DNA of 9,497 nucleotides, taken from positions 1 to 9,497 of the forward strand of contig JAIVGW010000241.1 of assembly GCA_020201415.1 (NCBI GenBank), written 5' to 3'. Numbering within the stretch: the stretch's first letter is position 1; every line of letters begins with the position of its first letter. The notes under the pieces are model-generated. The model did not search any database, was not told the origin of the DNA, and worked only from the letters and a program-made list of their open reading frames with translations. The translations under genes were made by a program, and so were the position numbers. This DNA comes from Lentisphaerota bacterium (GTDB lineage: Bacteria; Verrucomicrobiota; Kiritimatiellia; JAAZAB01). This document shows, piece after piece, positions 1 to 7,500 of the stretch.

Positions 1-2
1 AT

Positions 3-260
3 GTGACCCCGACGCTGAAAGTCCTGAAAGGCCAGGCGCCCAACATGCTCGTGCGCAGAGGACGTCAAAACGTAGCGCAAACAAAAATGCCCATGCGCGG
101 CGGCATGGCCATGCCCTCCCTGCCGGCCCTGCGCCAAAAAACCAGCGACGGCCGGCGTGCGCATTATCTGACCAGCGACCTGCGCACGCCGGTCGGCCGG
201 CGGCAGGCGGCACTATGGCGTGAAGTTTTCGGGCCGCCGCGCTCCCTGCAGCCTATGTAA
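3..260 (+). CDS. Doubtful short ORF, possibly the 3' end of a gene entering from the left
   Basis: An 85-residue reading frame starts at GTG and ends with TAA; because it begins at base 3 it may continue beyond the left edge. Third codon positions look mostly G or C, as in the real genes here, which is the only argument for coding. The product is rich in Arg, Pro and Met (several Met between residues 29 and 38) and I recognise no family, signal peptide or membrane segment. No Shine-Dalgarno site can be judged because upstream sequence is missing. It would converge on trmL with 56 bp between stops. Against it, a long GC-rich hairpin (149-195) lies inside the frame and looks like a terminator for the opposite strand. 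It may be a C-terminal fragment of an unknown protein or no gene at all. Confidence 0.2.
   Translation: MTPTLKVLKGQAPNMLVRRGRQNVAQTKMPMRGGMAMPSLPALRQKTSDGRRAHYLTSDLRTPVGRRQAALWREVFGPPRSLQPM
136..195 (-). terminator. Candidate intrinsic terminator downstream of trmL
   Basis: Bases 152-163 (CCGGCGTGCGCA) and 181-192 (TGCGCACGCCGG) form a perfect 12-bp inverted repeat with a 17-base loop. In RNA the stem extends outward to 149/195 through a G-U pair and two more pairs. Read on the minus strand, the stem is followed within about ten bases by six T residues (complement of A136-A141). That fits an imperfect intrinsic terminator about 120-170 bases past the trmL stop. No T run follows on the plus strand. 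The gap between stem and T run is longer than usual, so termination is inference. Confidence 0.4.
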
Positions 261-316
261 TGCGCATGGGAACAGCCCGCAAGGCAGCGCCGGAATTTTT
301 CCCGCTCGGCCGAGAT

Positions 317-850
317 TCACGACGACCAGGCCCGCAGTTGACGCAGAGCCTCATATAACACCACCGCCGTCGCTGTCGCGAGATTGAGCGAGCGCACTCC
401 GCCCCGGAACATGGGGATGGACCAGACCCGTGCGGCATGCGCCGCCAGCAAATCATCCGGCAGACCGCGTGATTCGCTGCCGAAAACCAAAGCCGCGCCG
501 GGAACATATGCCGCACTGGTATGGGAACGGCGGCCGGACGTGCTGAAAAAATGACACTGCTCCGGCGGAACCGCTCTGAAAAAATCCCGCATATCGGCAT
601 GCCGGGTCAATTGCACCTCATGCCAATAGTCTAATCCGGCCCGGCGCACCGCCGCATCAGTCAATTTGAAACCGAGCGGTCCGACCAGATGCAGGGGGGT
701 GGCGGTGGCCGCGCACAGTCTTGCAATATTGCCGGTGTTGGGTGGAATTTCCGGCTCCAGCAGCACCACCCGCAGCGGCGGCGCGGGCGGCACGAGCTTG
801 ACCGCAGCATGCCGGCGATGGCAGATCTCATTTTTGCATTCACATTTCAT
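317..850 (-). CDS. trmL: tRNA (cytidine(34)-2'-O)-methyltransferase, SPOUT family TrmL
   Basis: This enzyme methylates the 2'-O of the wobble nucleotide (C34 or cmnm5U34) of leucine tRNAs in the cytoplasm, using S-adenosylmethionine. The 177-residue product shows all three SPOUT motifs. Residues 32-44 read EPEIPPNTGNIAR with the conserved Asn and Arg. Around residues 119-130 is LVFGSESRGLP, and around 144-168 is IPM..GGVRSLNLATATAVVLYEA, the knot and cofactor region. Family members usually start a few residues before the EPEIPPN motif, so about 25 extra N-terminal residues are present. They include Cys3, Cys5, Cys10, His11 and His14. The extension may be real or the start may lie further in, for example at a GTG codon for residue 20. 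The ATG at 850 has only a weak purine-rich site upstream and sits against an inverted repeat (854-934). The gene appears monocistronic. Confidence 0.93.
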   Translation of the reverse strand: MKCECKNEICHRRHAAVKLVPPAPPLRVVLLEPEIPPNTGNIARLCAATATPLHLVGPLGFKLTDAAVRRAGLDYWHEVQLTRHADMRDFFRAVPPEQCHFFSTSGRRSHTSAAYVPGAALVFGSESRGLPDDLLAAHAARVWSIPMFRGGVRSLNLATATAVVLYEALRQLRAWSS

Positions 851-853
851 ACT

Positions 854-934
854 GGCTCATTCTGCCATAATCGCCATAAAAAACAAGAAATTCCAGATGG
901 CCGTCGCTTTAGAATAATGGCAACAGAATGAGCC
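854..934 (-). repeat. Inverted repeat in the trmL leader
   Basis: GGCTCATTCTG at 854-864 is perfectly repeated in inverted form at 924-934. Pairing continues inward after a two-base offset (GCCATAAT against ATAATGGC). The loop between the arms is A/T-rich. Its inner arm ends three bases upstream of the trmL ATG (850-848), so in a minus-strand transcript the weak ribosome-binding region would lie inside the stem. It could be a regulatory hairpin or an operator; function is inferred only from position. Confidence 0.4.
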
Positions 935-980
935 TTCTGCCAAACCGCCAAATCTCCAAGTGTTTTCGCTGGATCCCGCA

Positions 981-1047
981 TTGTTTCTGAATCGTAATCC
1001 GCTCTCGTCGTACGCTATCGTCAACCGGCGTACGGTAATGTGTCCAT
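981..1047 (+). repeat. 67-bp direct repeat, copy 1
   Basis: This segment, starting TTGTTTCTGAATCGTAATCC and ending GTGTCCAT, is identical to 1231-1297, 250 bp downstream. It contains an internal hairpin, CGTACGC (1009-1015) with GCGTACG (1028-1034) around a 12-base loop. In this copy it is separated from its partner repeat (1136-1185) by 88 bp of other sequence. Confidence 0.95.
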
Positions 1048-1135
1048 GCATTGATCATAAGTCTGTCCGAAGGCTCTCTATGAGCAGACGATAGGCTTTC
1101 CCAAGGGAATCGGTGAACGAGATCGCACGACGAGA

Positions 1136-1185
1136 ACGGAAAACGAGTGAGATGGGGGCATTTATTTTGGATACTGGATATTCAG
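1136..1185 (+). repeat. ~50-bp direct repeat, copy 1
   Basis: The segment begins ACGGAAAACGAGTGAGATGG and ends GGATATTCAG. It recurs at 1298-1346 with one base difference (five G versus four G). Weaker similarity continues about 20 bases further in both copies (CGAAAAACCTG against CGAAAAATCTG). The one-base indel breaks any shared reading frame, which argues against coding. Confidence 0.92.
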
Positions 1186-1230
1186 ATCCTCGAAAAACCT
1201 GATGGAGCGTGCGACATCACGCGGCCGGAC

Positions 1231-1297
1231 TTGTTTCTGAATCGTAATCCGCTCTCGTCGTACGCTATCGTCAACCGGCGTACGGTAATGTGTCCAT
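1231..1297 (+). repeat. 67-bp direct repeat, copy 2
   Basis: This is an exact copy of 981-1047, including the 7-bp stem hairpin, here at 1259-1265 with 1278-1284. It is fused directly to the second ~50-bp repeat at 1298 with no spacer, unlike the first copy. The pair 1231-1346 therefore looks like one composite unit. Confidence 0.95.
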
Positions 1298-1346
1298 ACG
1301 GAAAACGAGTGAGATGGGGCATTTATTTTGGATACTGGATATTCAG
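1298..1346 (+). repeat. ~50-bp direct repeat, copy 2
   Basis: Second copy of the 1136-1185 repeat, one G shorter. It directly abuts the 67-bp repeat on its left. Similarity to copy 1 fades after about 1367. Confidence 0.92.
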
Positions 1347-1452
1347 CCCCCCGAAAAATCTGGGAATGGCCCAGAGGCCGGAATGAATTCTGAGCCTCGC
1401 AGGTTTCTTGTGTGTTGACTTCAAGCTCAAACTCCTGGTCGACGACGATCAG

Positions 1453-1506
1453 GATGAGGATCGAGACGAAGATAAACCCGACGAGGATCGGGACGAAGAT
1501 CAAAAC
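1453..1506 (+). repeat. 27-bp tandem repeat of acidic-codon-like sequence, two units
   Basis: Units 1453-1479 and 1480-1506 share the pattern GA(T/C)GAGGATCG(A/G)GACGAAGAT followed by six or so A/C-rich bases. A partial third unit follows at 1507-1512. In one plus frame this reads as an Asp/Glu/Arg run, and on the minus strand as an Ile/Val/Leu/Phe run. Such low-complexity runs produce spurious ORFs in both directions, so I treat it as a DNA repeat. Confidence 0.8.
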
Positions 1507-1574
1507 GAAGATATCCGTACAGCTACATCGTCATCCCCCATCCTCGTCCTCCATCCTCGTCCCGATCCTCGTCG
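1479..1574. repeat. 22-bp inverted repeat around the acidic-codon tract
   Basis: CGACGAGGATCGGGACGAAGAT at 1479-1500, given here only as arm coordinates with core GAGGATCGGGACGA, pairs with 1553-1574 at 21 of 22 positions. A 52-base loop separates the arms. The right arm belongs to a CATCCTCGTC-rich tract that is itself internally repeated (from about 1540). It may have formed by inversion of part of the tandem repeat, or may fold as a long hairpin. Confidence 0.75.
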
Positions 1575-1867
1575 TTCAATGACTCAACCATACACGGAAC
1601 ACCAAGCAAAACACACACGAAATTCTGCCGTCAGCCACTCTCAGAAAACTCATGAAAACATTGACTTTCTTGAAAATACCGCTTCGGGGGGGTGGCGGTT
1701 TGCTCAGACCTCTGCTGTAACGATTTTTAGTAACTGCTCAGCTATCGATTCACTACGCAACACGCTAAAGGCACGAAAAGTCCTCCCGCGCAATGCGCAG
1801 GACTAATTGAACTCAATAGCCGGATATTCTTGATAAACGGCCTCTGGAAATCCATTCCTGTTTTTTC

Positions 1868-1893
1868 CTTCATAAAAAAACTTCATAAAAAAA
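1868..1893 (+). repeat. 13-bp tandem A-tract repeat (possible UP element)
   Basis: CTTCATAAAAAAA occurs twice in a row, immediately upstream of the -35 hexamer of the rpsO promoter. Phased A tracts at this position could act as an UP element that contacts the RNA polymerase alpha subunit. The repeat is seen directly; the role is inferred. Confidence 0.6.
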
Positions 1894-1896
1894 CGC

Positions 1897-1925
1897 TTTA
1901 CACGGCACAGTCAATCATTTAGAAT
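1897..1925 (+). promoter_or_regulatory. Sigma-70-type promoter of rpsO
   Basis: TTTACA (1897-1902) and TAGAAT (1920-1925) are separated by exactly 17 bases, one mismatch each from the consensus hexamers. Transcription would start near 1932 and give a leader of about 35 bases before the rpsO ATG. The A-rich tandem repeat just upstream strengthens the call. The promoter probably drives rpsO and, by read-through, pnp. Confidence 0.75.
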
Positions 1926-1966
1926 ACTCGCCAACAACCCAAATAGTAAAATTCAGGAAAGAAGCA

Positions 1967-2236
1967 ATGGAACAGGTTCAGGGCACCAAAGAGGATTTAA
2001 AGCAGGAGTTTCAACTCCATGATAAAGACAGCGGCTCCGCTGACGTCCAGTCGGCGCTGCTGACCCGCCGTATCAACCAGTTGACCGAGCATCTCAAACT
2101 GCACAGGAAGGACCACAGCTCACGCTATGGCCTGATCAAGCTGGTCAGCGCGCGGCGGCGGATGCTGGCCTACCTCAAGCGCAAGGACGAGGCGCGCTAT
2201 CAGAACCTTATCAAAAAGCTGAATCTGCGCCATTGA
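1967..2236 (+). CDS. rpsO: 30S ribosomal protein S15
   Basis: S15 is a primary 16S rRNA-binding protein of the small subunit; it organises the central domain and contributes to an intersubunit bridge. The 89-residue length is exactly the family's usual size. The conserved block HDKDSGSADVQ (residues 18-28) is present, followed by LTRRINQLTEHLKLHRKDHSSR and the basic segment LVSARRRMLAYLKRKD. It ends in the usual LIKKLNLR. A Shine-Dalgarno site AGGA (1955-1958) lies eight bases before the ATG, and a strong promoter lies about 40 bases further up. pnp follows after 165 bp in the same direction, the arrangement known from many bacteria. S15 often represses its own translation through its leader; the short leader here does not let me judge that. 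Confidence 0.97.
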   Translation: MEQVQGTKEDLKQEFQLHDKDSGSADVQSALLTRRINQLTEHLKLHRKDHSSRYGLIKLVSARRRMLAYLKRKDEARYQNLIKKLNLRH

Positions 2237-2281
2237 ACAAACGCAACCCGTATCCCACTATCCCTGCTCCGGCAGGCACCC

Positions 2282-2295
2282 GCACGCCCGCGTGC
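2282..2295 (+). terminator. Small GC-rich hairpin in the rpsO-pnp spacer (attenuator or processing site)
   Basis: GCACG (2282-2286) and CGTGC (2291-2295) form a five-pair stem around CCCG, followed by only three T residues. A second hairpin, TGCATC (2337-2342) with GATGCA (2352-2357), lies downstream. In E. coli the same spacer carries an attenuator and an RNase III site that lets PNPase control its own mRNA. A similar role here is inference; neither hairpin is a strong intrinsic terminator. Confidence 0.3.
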
Positions 2296-2296
2296 T

Positions 2297-2326
2297 TTGT
2301 CACTGAATGACGCCCGCCGGTATTCC
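2297..2326 (+). promoter_or_regulatory. Weak candidate promoter for pnp
   Basis: TTGTCA (2297-2302) and TATTCC (2321-2326) are separated by 18 bases. The -10 match is poor. It could give pnp a secondary start independent of rpsO, as in some bacteria, but the sequence could also match by chance. Confidence 0.22.
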
Positions 2327-2401
2327 GTCCGTGGCCTGCATCCTGCAAGGTGATGCAATCCCATTTTAAAACAAAAAAACAAAAAAACAACCAGAGGAAT
2401 A

Positions 2402-4513
2402 ATGAAGATCACAACCGCCGTGGAAGCACAAGTCGGCAGTCAAATCCTGCACATTGAAACCGGTCTGCTGGCGCGTCTGGCGCATGGCGCCGCCACCGTC
2501 CAGTTGGGCGAAACCATTGTCTTCTCCGCCGTCACTGCCACGGAAAAACCGCGGTCCGGCATAGACTTTTTCCCGATGCAGGTGGAATACCGCGAAAAGT
2601 TTTACGCCGCCGGCGCTTTCCCGGGGGGCTTCTTCAAGCGCGAGGCGCGGCCTTCCGAAAAGGAAATCCTGACCGCGCGCCTGACCGACCGGCCAATCCG
2701 GCCGCTCTTCCAAACCGGCTATCACCATGATGTACAGATCAACAATATGCTGCTTTCAGCCGACGGCGAGAATGACAGCGACATCCTGAGCATTGTAGCC
2801 TCCAGCACAGCGTTGACCCTCTCGGACCTGCCGTTCCACGGACCGATTGCGGCGGTGCGCATCGGACGCGTCAACGGCGACATCGTCCTGAACCCCACCA
2901 ACTCCGAACGCGGGCAGAGCGACCTGGACTTGATCTATGTAGGCAACCGCGAAAGCATGGTCATGATCGAAGGCGAAGCAGATGAAATCAGCGAGGCGGA
3001 TCTGCTGACCGCCATACGCGCGGCCCATGCCGCCTGTTTGCCGTTGATTGACGCCCAGCTCGAACTGCGCCGTAAACTGGGCCTGCCCGACAAGGTCGTC
3101 ACCGACCTCGAACCCGATGCCAACCGTCTGGCCCTGGCCCGGGAACTGGCCGGCACGGAGCTAAGCGAAGCGCTGCTGGTCCCTGAGAAAAAAGCGCGCA
3201 ATGCCCGCCTCGCCCAAGTGCGTGAAAATCTTTTATCGGCCATGCGCGAACGCACCCCGGAATTGACCGACGAGCAATTCCGCGAAACCATGGATCTGCT
3301 GGTGGTTGAGACCACCCGCCGCAACGTCCTGGAAAACAACCGCCGTATTGACGGCCGCGGGATGCATGACCTGCGGACGCTCCAGGGCGATGTCGGTTTG
3401 ATCCCGCGCACCCATGGCTCGTCGCTGTTCGCGCGCGGTGAGACCCAGGCGCTCGGCATCGTCACTCTGGGCAGCAAGTCTGATTCGCAATCGATGGATT
3501 CGATCACCGGCGGACCGGACGAGAAAACCTTCATGTTTCATTACAACTTTCCGCCCTACAGCGTGGGCGAAGTCGGACGCCTGGGCTCCACCGGCCGCCG
3601 CGAAATCGGCCACGGCGCCCTTGCGGAACGTTCCCTGGAAAAGGTTATGCCCAAGGATTACCCCTACACCGTCCGACTGGTCTCGGAAGTCATGGGCTCC
3701 AACGGCTCAACTTCCATGGCCAGCGTTTGCGCTGGCACCTTGGCCCTGATGGACGCCGGCGTGCCTATTACCAGGCCCGTAGCCGGAATTTCCATCGGCC
3801 TCTTCACGGATCCCCAGCGCACCCAGATGGTCACGGACATCCTGGGCGACGAGGATCATTGCGGCGACATGGACTTCAAAGTGGCCGGCACCAGCCAAGG
3901 CATCACCGGCTTCCAGGTGGACCTGAAAATCCGGGGTCTGTCCTTCGACCTGATCGAACAGGCGCTGAAAATGGCCCATACCGCGCGCCTGCAGATCCTG
4001 GAATTCATGGGCAGCATCCTGGCGCAGCCGCGCCCGGAAATGTGTGCCCATGCACCGCGCATACAGGTCATCAAGATCGACCCTGAAAAGATCGGTGCGT
4101 TGATCGGACCGGGCGGCAAAAACATCCGGCGTATCACTGAAGTCACCGGCGCTAAAATAGATATCGAGGAAGACGGTTCCGTGCATATTTTCAGCGCCGA
4201 CGGCAATGCCATGGAAATGGCCGTACGCGAGGTGAACCTGATCACGGCCGAGGCCGAGGAAGGCGCCATCTATGACGGGGTCGTCAGCGGCGTCAAGGAA
4301 TTCGGCGCCTTCGTGGAAATCCTACCCGGCAAGGACGGGCTGGTGCATATCAGCGAATTGGCCGACTTCCGCGTAAACAAGGTCGAAGATATATGCAAGC
4401 CGGGTGATCAGATGTGGGTGAAATGCATCGGCATCGACGAGCGCGGCAGGGTGCGCCTCAGCCGACGGGCCGCCATGCAGGAGAAGGGACTCACGGAACC
4501 GGCCTCATCCTGA
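2402..4513 (+). CDS. pnp: Polyribonucleotide nucleotidyltransferase (PNPase)
   Basis: PNPase is a trimeric 3'-to-5' phosphorolytic exoribonuclease that degrades mRNA to nucleoside diphosphates and can run in reverse to add tails. The 703-residue product has the full domain order. The first RNase PH domain (about 10-145) carries FPGGFFKREARPSEKEIL. A helical linker (about 240-310) leads to the second RNase PH domain (about 315-540). A KH domain (about 553-615) has IGPGGKNI, and a C-terminal S1 domain (about 620-692) has the typical GAFVEILPGKDGLVHISEL. Residues equivalent to the E. coli catalytic Asp486, Asp492 and Lys494 are present as Asp485, Asp491 and Lys493 in EDHCGDMDFK. AGAGGA (2393-2398) sits close to the ATG. 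It is probably co-transcribed with rpsO. Its stop lies 24 bp from the end of the convergent debranching gene. Confidence 0.97.
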   Translation: MKITTAVEAQVGSQILHIETGLLARLAHGAATVQLGETIVFSAVTATEKPRSGIDFFPMQVEYREKFYAAGAFPGGFFKREARPSEKEILTARLTDRPIRPLFQTGYHHDVQINNMLLSADGENDSDILSIVASSTALTLSDLPFHGPIAAVRIGRVNGDIVLNPTNSERGQSDLDLIYVGNRESMVMIEGEADEISEADLLTAIRAAHAACLPLIDAQLELRRKLGLPDKVVTDLEPDANRLALARELAGTELSEALLVPEKKARNARLAQVRENLLSAMRERTPELTDEQFRETMDLLVVETTRRNVLENNRRIDGRGMHDLRTLQGDVGLIPRTHGSSLFARGETQALGIVTLGSKSDSQSMDSITGGPDEKTFMFHYNFPPYSVGEVGRLGSTGRREIGHGALAERSLEKVMPKDYPYTVRLVSEVMGSNGSTSMASVCAGTLALMDAGVPITRPVAGISIGLFTDPQRTQMVTDILGDEDHCGDMDFKVAGTSQGITGFQVDLKIRGLSFDLIEQALKMAHTARLQILEFMGSILAQPRPEMCAHAPRIQVIKIDPEKIGALIGPGGKNIRRITEVTGAKIDIEEDGSVHIFSADGNAMEMAVREVNLITAEAEEGAIYDGVVSGVKEFGAFVEILPGKDGLVHISELADFRVNKVEDICKPGDQMWVKCIGIDERGRVRLSRRAAMQEKGLTEPASS

Positions 4514-4537
4514 TGGCGCCTCGGCCCCCGCTAAATG

Positions 4538-7500
4538 CTACCTGGAGACTGTCGCAGGGTTTTCGTTCTGTTCCAGCAAACGCAACACCCGGAAACTTTC
4601 CGCACAGCTCCAGGCCTGGGCATCACAGCCCCGCGGTTGATGCGGATAATCGCCATCCATGATTTCCGGCAGATGGCCGACACAGCCCCGGACAATCGCG
4701 GTCCGTATGCCACCGGCCAGCCATGAAAGGGCGGCCGGGCGCCCGGCCGGGCCATACACCCTGAACCAGGCTTCGCAGAAAGCAGGAAACAACCAGCCCC
4801 AGGCGGTGCCGTTATGATAGGCCGGTTTCCGGTGTGTGTCCTCCTCGCCCTCATAACGCGGCCAGTAGGGATGCTCGGGGTCGTTTAAGAGTTGCCCTTT
4901 GAAAAATACCGGCAGGGGATGTTGCACCGGCCGGTCCGCCAGACTCCGCAGACCTCCCGGCACCAGCAACTCCTCACAGGCTTGCAACACGGCGCGCCCG
5001 ATTTCCTCATCAGCCAGAACCCCCAGGGTTACAACCAGCAGCTGATTGGGCCGCAGGGCATCGTCCGGCCGCGCTTCATGCGCGGATTGCCCGGACGCGG
5101 CGTGGCGGCAGTCGCTCAGGAATCCGCGGGTGGCATCCCAGTAGAGCGCCCTGATATTATCGCGCACACGCGCCGCCAGGCGCCGCCAGACCGGGCGGGC
5201 GTCATCAGCGCCCAGAAAGTCCAACGCCGCCCACCACAAGGCCTGAATCTCCACAGGATAACCGGCGCGCGCTGTGCCGGCGGGATGATTGGTGTCCATC
5301 CAGGTGAAATGCGCCGGACTGTAGATCAGACCGGTTTCACGATCCATCCGGATACCGTTGGGTGTGCCGCGGCGGTAGCCGGACAGTATTCCGACCAGCA
5401 CTTCCCGCAGACTGCGCCGTCCGACCGGCGTATTCAACAGCTCCCGATCCCCGGCGGCACGACACCAATCGGCACAGACCGCCACTAACCACAAAGGCGC
5501 ATCGGATGTGTCACGATTGGCGGTTTCATCGCCGTTGATCATGTTGGGCAGCGTTCCGCGCTCTTCAAAGGCGGCGAATTGCAAGATAATCTGGCGCACC
5601 TCATCCAGCATACCGGCGGCAATCATGCCACGGGCGCAGATCAGCGTGTCGCGCCCCCAGTCCAGAAACCAGGGGTACCCGGCAATCACCGTCTTTAATT
5701 CATCACGCCGCACCACGTAACAGCGCAAAGCCTGCGCCAGGGCATCCGACAACAGACGTCTGCGTCGTCCGGCGGGCGGCGGAGGCGTCACGCCCCGATC
5801 GGTATCGGCCGTCAGGCGGACTTCGTCAGCCGCAACCAGGTCGGCCGTAAAATAGCCGGGACTGAACAGATCCGAATGATCGCGCAAACCGCGTTCTGCT
5901 TCCACCGGGTGCTGTACCATGTATTGCCATTCCGGCGCCGCATGATAAACCCCCCGCGAGAGGCGCAGGCACAGCTTCCGCTCCGGCGCCGGCGCAAAGA
6001 CAAACCCGTCCGGCATGGCGCTGACCGCCGCCGGCCAACTGTGTTCCGGCCCGGCATAGGCCAGAGTATCTTCATGGAAATCACGATCTTCGATGTCAGG
6101 GCGCAGCACCAGCCTGGCCGGAGCGTCGTCGGGCAAGGCCCGCACATCACGGTCTGCCGGCAAACGTTTAAACAACAAATGCAGAGCATTGGCATCCTGA
6201 CTCATACTCAAATGCAGTTGCAACCGCACATGGCCCTCGGCGCCGAAAGGCACCAGAAACGACCAGACACCCTCCCGATCCGTGGTTTGAAAGCCATTCA
6301 GGCAAACCCTGTTCAATTCGCGCGAATATCCGCGATAAACCAGCCAGGCGCGGCAGCGCGTGAATAGCACACGCCTGTTTTCCGGATGGCGCGGATGCAG
6401 GTTGGCCGCCAGCAGGGCATCATAACGGCTGTAAAGCTCGCCCCAAGCCACCGCCGCGCGCGACATCCCGCCGCGGTCGTTGACGCCCAGATACATCAAG
6501 CGCTCCCTGCGCTCCGGCGCGAAGGCAACCCGCGGCACACAGGCCCGCTCAGCGGTCGGCAGGTACAACAATCGGCCGCGCAGCTTTTCAACCTTGCCGG
6601 GCGCGTAAAGAATCGCCCGCAGATCGCAATTTATTTCACGCCGCACCGCCTGTGGCGGCAGCAAAACAAAATGGCTGCCGTCAGCCATCGGCAAAGAATC
6701 CTCCTGGGCCAGGACCCGCCCGGCTGCATCAAGACGCAGACGGAAGGGATGGGACATGATCGACAGCAGGCAGTGCCCGGCGGGCACCATCATCAAACGC
6801 CGGCAGTCCCGGGGAGCCTGCCAGCGGGTAACGCAATCCACGCCCGCGGGCGTCAACCGGCGGCAGCAGGCCGCGGGATCCTCCTGCAGCAGATCCGTCC
6901 AGTCATTTACCTGCCGATCCCGCAGACCCGTAAACCCGCGGAACGCGTTGTAAATCTGCATCACTTTGTGCCGCAAAAGCTGGCGATCCACCCTTGCCGG
7001 CGGCAGGCCGGCCTGCTCTTCAGCGTCGGCCAGCACTTGCAGGACGGCAGCATCGCCCGTCAGACAGCATACCTGCGCCGGCGCCAGCCGCAGGCGCAGA
7101 TGATCCTTGGCAGCCGGCAATAACCGCACGGTTTCCCCGCTCAACAGGTCCTGCGCCCGGCCGGCCGGTGGGCTGAATTCCGCGGCGGGCCAACTCAGAT
7201 CAACCGGTTGGTCTTCATCGAGGTTGATCAGCGCCAGCAACGGGTCGGCGCCGGCCGCCGGCCGGCGCAACACTGCCAGGGCATTCCCCGGACCGCGCTG
7301 AATCTGTCGCATGTCGGCGCCGGGGAAAAAGGCCGGGTGAGTCCGCAACAAGGCCTGTAATCGACGCACCCAATCCACGATATTATCCGCCCCACCCCAA
7401 TTCAGGTCGGAGCGGCCATGCACGTCGATCTTTTCCCGAGCCAGCCATTCCACGCCGTTGGCAAAGGCAAAGGCGCCGTTGATGGAAGTCAAGGCCGCCA

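Larger units (their letters stand above)
851..1966. other. Gene-poor, repeat-rich intergenic region between trmL and rpsO
   Basis: About 1.1 kb between two divergently transcribed genes (trmL to the left, rpsO to the right) holds no ORF that I accept. It is visibly less GC-rich than the genes around it. From left to right it contains the trmL leader inverted repeat and two copies of a 67-bp repeat. Two copies of a ~50-bp repeat follow, then a 27-bp tandem acidic-codon repeat with a 22-bp inverted partner. Positions 1575-1860 show no clear feature beyond small hairpins such as 1780-1803, and the rpsO promoter closes the region. The minus strand of 1136-1185 reads through GAATATCCAGTATCC, an intergenic word I loosely associate with repeat families in PVC-type genomes. 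Confidence 0.7.

Noticed and set aside
857..1051. 64-codon minus-strand frame upstream of trmL
   Set aside because: It overlaps the trmL leader hairpin and the 67-bp repeat, has no Shine-Dalgarno site and shows no recognisable motif.
1055..1135. Minus-strand peptide reading FTDSLGKAYRLLIESLRTDL before a stop, considered as a gene remnant
   Set aside because: It looks protein-like, but it is short, has no start of its own and runs upstream into repeat sequence. I could not link it to a family.
1162..1503. 113-codon minus-strand frame with a hydrophobic, membrane-like start
   Set aside because: The hydrophobic run is the reverse complement of the GAC/GAG/GAT repeat and the rest crosses both direct repeats. 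The repeat copies differ by a one-base indel, so no frame is conserved.
1408..1806. 132-codon plus-strand frame with an Asp/Glu/Arg-rich front
   Set aside because: It starts at TTG with no ribosome-binding site, its front is the 27-bp DNA repeat, and the rest resembles no protein I know.
851..1966. CRISPR array or tRNA genes in the repeat-rich gap
   Set aside because: There are only two long repeat copies with irregular spacing, and I see no T-loop consensus or cloverleaf.
4514..4537. Bidirectional terminator between pnp and the debranching gene
   Set aside because: The 24-bp gap has no convincing stem and no T run on either strand.
7248..7268. Perfect 9-bp inverted repeat with a three-base loop (GCGCCGGCC / GGCCGGCGC)
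   Set aside because: It lies in the debranching gene and encodes an Ala/Gly/Arg/Pro stretch. GC-rich codons make such palindromes common by chance.
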